From positions 1 through 28,768 of the forward strand of contig CAKRUB010000034.1 in assembly GCA_934402375.1 (NCBI GenBank): DNA of 28,768 bases. The letters are read 5' to 3'. The notes beneath the pieces are model-generated. The model ran no database searches. It worked only from the letters and a program-made list of their open reading frames with translations, and was not told where the DNA came from. Shown here in pieces: positions 24,165-28,768 of this stretch (within the stretch, counting starts at the first letter, position 1; each line of letters begins with the position of its first letter). The stretch comes from an uncultured Acetatifactor sp. GTDB taxonomy: Bacteria; Bacillota; Clostridia; Lachnospirales; Lachnospiraceae. The position numbers were made by a program, and so were the translations under genes.

Positions 24165-25766
24165 CTACTCACAGACTGCCGTTCCGTTTTCCACCCGGAT
24201 CACATGGTTAAATAATGCCAGATGCTCCTCCTGCGTCTGATGCGTCACCATCAGGACCGTCTTCTCTGCCATCGCCTCTGATGTCAGCAAAAATTTCTCC
24301 AGTGCCTCCCTCGCCCTTGTATCCACCGCCGAAAACGGCTCGTCGAGAAGCACTACCTCCGCATTCTCCGTCAGCATACGCAGAAAGGCAACCGCCTGCT
24401 TCTCTCCCCCGCTCCATTTCTGACAATTCTCATCGTCCCTGTCTGCCAGTCCCGAGACCAGCTTCGCCGGAATGCTCTGCGCCAGCCGCCTGACATCCTG
24501 CTCCGTGTAGGAATGAAACACCGTGACATTCTCCTCCAGTCCCGTCCGGTAGATGTGCTCACTCTGTGCCGTGTAGGAAATCAGCTCCGAAAGCTCCAGT
24601 TCCCCGATGTCCCTGCCGTCAATTTCTATCGTGCCGGAGGTTCTTGCCTCGTGACCCATAAGCAGCTTCAGCAGCGTTGACTTTCCCGCACCGCTCTTAC
24701 CCACGATTGCATATTTCCTGCCTTTTTCTATCTGAAGGTTCAGATCCGACATCTGAAAGCCTTCCCTGACACATGCAACATTCCGAAAGACGATCCCGGA
24801 ATCCAGCTTCTTCTTAAGAACCAAGTCGCTCCGCACAGGCACCGGACTGACAGCCTCAACGATATTCTCCTTCACTTCCTTCATTGACTGTATCGTCGTA
24901 ATATCATACAGGAGACTATCAATCGGCTCAATGAATGCCGTCATATAGCTGAGGGTTGCAACTCCGATACCGACGGTAATCTCCTTCCGGTAGAAGAGAT
25001 ATGCCACGGCTGCAAAGGTCACAGCCTTGACTGCCTTTGTCATCAGCTCGCTCAGTCCAAGAACCAGACTTTTCTTTTTCCCATATAAATATCTCTTATT
25101 TGCTGTTTCTTCCAGCGAGCTGTCATGCCGCTCTGTAATTTTATCAACGGTTTTACGGTTGATGATATGAAAGCCCTCCAAAAGATCCGTGATAACAGAG
25201 ACATAGTCCGCCAGTTGCTTCTGATACGCGCTTCTCGATGAAGTCAGCACCTTCCCGAAAATTTTAGGAACAGCGATCGCGAGAAAAGAGCTCACAATAA
25301 TCACGGTTGCCAGCCGCCAGTCTACCCCCAGCGTCAATACAACGCCATAGATCAGCAGCATGTTCACCGAACGGATTACATCGATCAGAGGCTCCAGATA
25401 GTCCTGCTCCAAGGCTGTAATATCATTGCCCTGTATGGAAATGTAATCGCCGAGCGCCTTTTTATAGAAGCTGGCACTGTCCATGTGAAATACCCTTGCA
25501 AAAAAATCTCTTTTCAAGCTCGTCTCGAATCCGATCCCGCCCTTAAAGGCAAACAGGATGCACAGATACTGCGCAAACGCGTAGAACAGAAGCAAACCGA
25601 GGTAGAGCAGGACCACCAGCACAATCCTGTCCCACGAACTTTCGAGTCCATGATCAAACAGCCACTCCTGCAAGAGCGGTGCTGCCGCAAGGCTGACCAC
25701 CCCCAAGAAATCCCACAGCACCTGCAGGATAATGTATTTTCTTACTTTGGTAATATATGGTTTCAT
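24165..25766 (-). CDS. ABC transporter, fused membrane-ATPase subunit (first of the pair)
   Basis: A 533-residue half-transporter with six membrane helices (~1-310) and an ATPase: Walker A IVGKSGAGKSTL (~355-366), a Q-loop-like ISYTAQSEH, signature KWSGGEKQ (Trp in place of the usual Leu), Walker B VVLLDEPFSAVD with a catalytic Glu, and an H-loop in VTHQTQ. The substituted signature may mark asymmetry between the two ATP sites, as in TM287/288-type heterodimers. The start follows GAGGGG. It lies 108 bp after the double-HTH regulator, probably its controller. Confidence 0.9.
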   Translation of the reverse strand: MKPYITKVRKYIILQVLWDFLGVVSLAAAPLLQEWLFDHGLESSWDRIVLVVLLYLGLLLFYAFAQYLCILFAFKGGIGFETSLKRDFFARVFHMDSASFYKKALGDYISIQGNDITALEQDYLEPLIDVIRSVNMLLIYGVVLTLGVDWRLATVIIVSSFLAIAVPKIFGKVLTSSRSAYQKQLADYVSVITDLLEGFHIINRKTVDKITERHDSSLEETANKRYLYGKKKSLVLGLSELMTKAVKAVTFAAVAYLFYRKEITVGIGVATLSYMTAFIEPIDSLLYDITTIQSMKEVKENIVEAVSPVPVRSDLVLKKKLDSGIVFRNVACVREGFQMSDLNLQIEKGRKYAIVGKSGAGKSTLLKLLMGHEARTSGTIEIDGRDIGELELSELISYTAQSEHIYRTGLEENVTVFHSYTEQDVRRLAQSIPAKLVSGLADRDDENCQKWSGGEKQAVAFLRMLTENAEVVLLDEPFSAVDTRAREALEKFLLTSEAMAEKTVLMVTHQTQEEHLALFNHVIRVENGTAVCE

Positions 25767-25874
25767 GCTCCCCTCATCTCTCTTATCACAATTTATTTCA
25801 GTTTAAACGATACTCCGTTTTTGATTTAATTCCATAGCAAAAGTGGCACATTTTAAACAGGATTCGATGTTTTA

Positions 25875-27692
25875 CTAAATCAATTCCAGCCCATATACAT
25901 CTTTGATATGTTTTTTCACAAAATTTATATCCCTTATCCTGCCATATACCGTATGTAGATAATAGCAAGCCTTCATATATTGGAGGCTTATCTCTGTCGT
26001 ATATTTTTCTCCCCATAAATGTTCCATGTTCCAGCCACAATCATAAAGCATGCAACTGAGTGTCGATTCCATCCCGTTTCTGAGTGCAATCTTCATTCCA
26101 TCCATTCCTACTGCTATTCCATCCTCAAAACGGTTCGCATTTCCCAAAATATCGCCCAAGGTATGGCATATATGCTCATATTCTGAGACATAATGATTCA
26201 AACTCAGAAATTTCGTTTCAAACCCGTTCTTAATCGCCATTAAAAGAGGAATATATTTTCCCCCTTCTCCCAGCTCATCTTCCACATTTGCAAACGAATC
26301 AATCAGTCCGATTTCTCTCTTTGTGAAATGCCAATGCTCCAAAGTTTGAAATTCTACCTCCGGCAATGTCATATACAGAGCCTCCCGATACATCTTCTGT
26401 CTTTCCTCTTTTGATATTATTCCCTGCAGACCAAGCATCGTCGTTTTAATATGTATAAGCATTTGTCTGTCACAGGGTGTTCTCCTTGACAATCTCTGTT
26501 CTAATTCTTCAACCAACGGCTCTGCCTCAGCAGTCTTCGCCTGATTCAGCAGCCTGTTAATCTCTATCATAAGCTTCCAGTTTGCGGGATTCTCCATCGG
26601 GAAGCTTGCATCAAAGCGGCTTCCGCTTAACCCAACCTTTTCCATCAGCTTCTCGTAGGTTCCCCGCTTCGGAGAGACCTTCCCGCACTCGATTCTGGAT
26701 ACCGTGACCGGATCGCAGATGCCCTCCGCCAGCTCCTCCTGCGACATTCCAAGGACTTCGCGTCTGGCGCGCAGGACTTCGCCGCACAGGTCATATTTTG
26801 TCACCGGAAATGCGCCCTCCCAGCTCCATTTAAACTCTTCCACATCGAATTCTTCATACAGCCACTTTATCCAGACACAGGCTTCTCCGAGGGCATTCCT
26901 TTCCTCCTCTGTACACGCTCCGTATTGAAGCTTAATTTCCAGAAAGCTTCTCAGATAGTTCAGCTTAGCCTCTCTCCTTAAAAAGGCTAGGGTTTTCTCC
27001 GCGAGTTCAACCGCCTTTCCGGTATCTCCTTCCTGAAGGTAGATTCCGACAAGCCGGTACGCAATCTGCGGATACAGCCGCACGACATCCCTGCTGTCCA
27101 CAAACTCCTCCTGGTGCCGTAATAGGGCTTCGTAAATCTCCCTCGCACGCTCATTCGCTCCCCCTTCCTCCATGACGCGCGCCTGCATCATGGCAATGCA
27201 GAGCTCAAGCTGTGTCATGCGAATCTCCCCCACCTCAGTCAGGGCGATCCCCTCACGCGAGATCTCCCATGCCTCCGAGAGCAGATTATGTAATTCTTCT
27301 ACGGTTGCACCCAGCTTCCAGTTTAAAACGGCGCGGTAATAAAGCAGAAGCTGCCTGTGCAATGGGCTTTTTCCGGTTGCATAGGCCTCATACTCCTCAA
27401 ACGCTTCTGCCGCGCCATTTTCATCCTTGTCTTCAATGCTGCGGTACAATGCCTCCCTGAGCAGAATCCATTGCTGCTCCTCCGGCCCTGCTATATAGTC
27501 GATCCGATCCGCCGCCATGCCAAGCCGCTGTAGTAAAGCTTCCGCTACAATTTTCTCACAGTCGCGTTCCCCCTTTTCCATCCTTGCCAAAAGGGCGCGC
27601 GAACACAGTCCTCTGCACAATTCCTCCTGACTGATGTTTGCCTCTGTGCGCAAATATCCGATCAGGCTTCCTATCGCAACCTTATTTTCCAA
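25875..27692 (-). CDS. Double-module HTH-TPR (RRNPP/Rgg-like) regulator, 605 aa
   Basis: Two XRE-type HTH domains lie in one chain. HTH1 (~8-60) reads ISQEELCRGLCSRALLARME. HTH2 (~298-352) reads MSQEELAEGICDPVTVSRIE. Each is followed by ~240 residues of amphipathic helices typical of TPR repeats, e.g. REIYEALLRHQEEF after HTH1. A normal Rgg/PlcR protein is ~300 aa with one HTH, so this looks like a tandem duplication or fusion. The start is TTG at 27692 with GAGGGGGAG upstream. Family members sense exported peptides or stress signals, but no peptide gene was found nearby. It probably controls the ABC exporter downstream. HTH1 is the more divergent of the two and may bind DNA poorly. Confidence 0.85.
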   Translation of the reverse strand: MENKVAIGSLIGYLRTEANISQEELCRGLCSRALLARMEKGERDCEKIVAEALLQRLGMAADRIDYIAGPEEQQWILLREALYRSIEDKDENGAAEAFEEYEAYATGKSPLHRQLLLYYRAVLNWKLGATVEELHNLLSEAWEISREGIALTEVGEIRMTQLELCIAMMQARVMEEGGANERAREIYEALLRHQEEFVDSRDVVRLYPQIAYRLVGIYLQEGDTGKAVELAEKTLAFLRREAKLNYLRSFLEIKLQYGACTEEERNALGEACVWIKWLYEEFDVEEFKWSWEGAFPVTKYDLCGEVLRARREVLGMSQEELAEGICDPVTVSRIECGKVSPKRGTYEKLMEKVGLSGSRFDASFPMENPANWKLMIEINRLLNQAKTAEAEPLVEELEQRLSRRTPCDRQMLIHIKTTMLGLQGIISKEERQKMYREALYMTLPEVEFQTLEHWHFTKREIGLIDSFANVEDELGEGGKYIPLLMAIKNGFETKFLSLNHYVSEYEHICHTLGDILGNANRFEDGIAVGMDGMKIALRNGMESTLSCMLYDCGWNMEHLWGEKYTTEISLQYMKACYYLHTVYGRIRDINFVKKHIKDVYGLELI

Positions 27693-27727
27693 AGTAACTT
27701 TTCTCCCCCTCGTAAGTTCCCGCTAAT

Positions 27728-27763
27728 TCATATTATCGTATCATATTATAGATTACTTTACAA
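27728..27763 (-). promoter_or_regulatory. Promoter of the double-HTH regulator with 9-bp direct repeats
   Basis: TTGTAA (27758-27763) and TACGAT (27735-27740) are 17 bp apart on the minus strand. The 9-mer TCATATTAT occurs at 27728-27736 and 27741-27749 (13-bp period), over the -10 box. This spot would suit autorepression by a protein with two HTH domains. Chance is possible given the AT richness. Confidence 0.5.
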
Positions 27764-27798
27764 TGTTTTTACGCTTTAGCCCCAAGCACACAAATACC

Positions 27799-27816
27799 CC
27801 TGCGGTTTCCCGCAGG
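27799..27816 (-). terminator. Terminator left behind by a lost gene
   Basis: CCTGCGG (27799-27805) pairs with CCGCAGG (27810-27816) across a tight 4-nt loop. It lies ~50 bp after the remnant at 27864-27937. The following T-rich tract is short, so strength is uncertain. Confidence 0.6.
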
Positions 27817-27863
27817 AGCACTTGCTGTCAGTTTATGTAATTTCTAGCTTCTATTTCACATTC

Positions 27864-27937
27864 CTACTTCACGCGAACCTTCTGGCCTGCAAAGATATAT
27901 CTCTGGTAGAAAAGCTTCGGCTCTTCAACGGTTATTC
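27864..27937 (-). pseudogene. C-terminal fragment of a decayed gene (LysM-like tail)
   Basis: The minus frame encodes TVEEPKLFYQRYIFAGQKVR and ends VK with a TAG at 27864-27866. It has no start and overlaps the stop of the neighbouring membrane-protein gene. The phrase IFAGQKV resembles the end of LysM domains, but the match is short and the identification weak. A terminator-like hairpin lies just downstream, so this looks like a deletion remnant. Confidence 0.4.
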
Positions 27938-28585
27938 CTCATAAGCTGTCTCAGGCTCCTTGATCTGTCCGAGAGCAGTATCATCAATTTTCGTTTTCAG
28001 GCAAATAAAGTCCTGAACTAACATCCGATCATAGCCAATGATTTTTTCATCTTTCATTAACTTGCACACAACAACAATCCCTCCTGTAGTATGTACTTCA
28101 CCTTCAATTTCAATGTGATTAATTTCTGAATAAAAAACCTTAAAACCACAGGAATAGTAATAATCTTCCTCAAACATAAAAAGCATAAGAAAATATGCTA
28201 TACTGCCAAAAATTAATGCCATATAAATAATAAATATAATATTATGGTCAATCTTATAAAACAAAGTCAATACAACAGAAAATGCAGAAAATAAGAGTGC
28301 TCCTAAACACAAATATCTATGATGAAATATACATTTTTTCCCATATTCATTTACTATTGCATTTTTTTCAAGCCGAGCAACATCAATAACCTCAAAAATA
28401 TAATACCAAGACATAATGAATTCAAAAACAGCCACATAAAGCCCCCTATTGTCAGGTATCGGAACAATAAAATGCATCATATATATAATAACAAATGATA
28501 ATGAAAGCAATACTCCTCCCCTAAAAAGGTTCCGTTTGTCTTTCTTATAATATCCATAATACTTTTTATAATGTTTCTTTGCCAT
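27932..28585 (-). CDS. Unrecognised four-helix membrane protein (217 aa)
   Basis: I do not recognise this family. The N-terminus is very basic and Tyr/Lys-rich (KKHYKKYYGYYKKDKRN), consistent with an inside-positive start. Four hydrophobic helices follow at about 24-44, 49-68, 92-113 and 118-138, then a ~75-residue soluble C-terminal part (IEIEGEVHTTGGIVVVCKLM). The C-terminal part may face the cytoplasm. The ATG at 28585 has a weak AGGA. The gene is noticeably more AT-rich than its neighbours, which fits recent acquisition. No function can be assigned. Confidence 0.75.
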   Translation of the reverse strand: MAKKHYKKYYGYYKKDKRNLFRGGVLLSLSFVIIYMMHFIVPIPDNRGLYVAVFEFIMSWYYIFEVIDVARLEKNAIVNEYGKKCIFHHRYLCLGALLFSAFSVVLTLFYKIDHNIIFIIYMALIFGSIAYFLMLFMFEEDYYYSCGFKVFYSEINHIEIEGEVHTTGGIVVVCKLMKDEKIIGYDRMLVQDFICLKTKIDDTALGQIKEPETAYEE

Positions 28586-28632
28586 TGTCTTTCACAATCC
28601 TTATAGTTACTAAAATCTCCAATACATAAAAT

Positions 28633-28660
28633 ACTATATTTATTACTAAATTTTCTCCAA
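28633..28660 (-). promoter_or_regulatory. Putative promoter of the membrane-protein gene
   Basis: TTGGAG (28655-28660) and TATAGT (28633-28638) are 16 bp apart on the minus strand, about 50 bp before the ATG. AT-rich surroundings lower confidence. Confidence 0.4.
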
Positions 28661-28697
28661 AGCCTTCTGTTATCACAAATACAACGCTATCAAATGA

Positions 28698-28768
28698 ACT
28701 ACCCCGGGGCAAGCCCTCAAGCATCTTTCGCGACTACGGCACATCCGTGCCTTGACGCTTCAGATACT
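28698..28768. other. GC-rich segment with inverted repeats at window edge
   Basis: An abrupt change from AT-rich to GC-rich sequence. It begins near a CCCCGGGG palindrome and includes GGCAC-ATCC-GTGCC as a small hairpin. No ORF is evident. It may be the end of a mobile element or a dispersed repeat that continues outside the window. Confidence 0.35.

Noticed and set aside
25798..25851. A 17-residue minus-strand ORF (MCHFCYGIKSKTEYRLN) between the double-HTH regulator and the ABC genes as a signal peptide gene
   Set aside because: No ribosome binding site, no hydrophobic export signal, and it is the tail of an out-of-frame shadow of the regulator.

Overview
The window looks like a chromosomal stretch from an anaerobic gut-type Firmicute, most likely a Lachnospiraceae member. 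This rests on intermediate GC, strong AGGAGG-type ribosome binding sites, clostridial-type pyruvate phosphate dikinase and HelD, a Cys-rich KTR protein, and a GHKL/LytTR two-component system. The genus is not resolved. No rRNA, tRNA, CRISPR array or complete insertion sequence was seen. Most genes lie on the minus strand.

Region 1 (1-7006) is a surface-protein and two-component module. A very large secreted protein (N-terminal 1385 residues in the window, end missing) has a signal peptide, FG-GAP/VCBS-like repeats, a beta-rich segment, a fibronectin-III-like domain, seven ~30-residue NWW repeats and a collagen-like Gly-X-Y tract built of 63-bp tandem repeats. It diverges from an AgrC-like sensor kinase with a seven-helix membrane domain. 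A LytTR response regulator converges on the kinase gene. Two 12-bp direct repeats 21 bp apart lie between the surface protein and the kinase, where a LytTR regulator could bind, so the module may be a self-contained adhesin switch.

Region 2 (7151-9294) is a probable operon: a TetR-type repressor with an operator-like inverted repeat in its promoter, a CPBP-family membrane protease and an unassigned P-loop NTPase/kinase.

Region 3 (9312-15116) is a carbohydrate locus: two Gfo/Idh/MocA oxidoreductases, a sugar-phosphate isomerase/epimerase-like TIM barrel and a GH43 glycosidase, divergent from an AraC regulator through overlapping promoters. The GH43 leader carries an unusual hairpin cluster between a consensus ribosome binding site and the start codon.

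Region 4 (15221-17397) holds a small cupin, a GNAT acetyltransferase, a serine-hydrolase remnant, and a second TetR gene followed by a small zinc-ribbon KTR protein.

Region 5 (17419-22473) holds pyruvate phosphate dikinase, with a leader able to form two mutually exclusive hairpins, and a HelD-like helicase.

Region 6 (22510-28768) holds a two-subunit ABC exporter downstream of an unusual 605-residue regulator that appears to contain two HTH-TPR modules in tandem. Beyond it are a short remnant of a decayed gene, an unrecognised four-helix membrane protein, and a GC-rich segment at the window edge that may belong to a repeat or mobile element.
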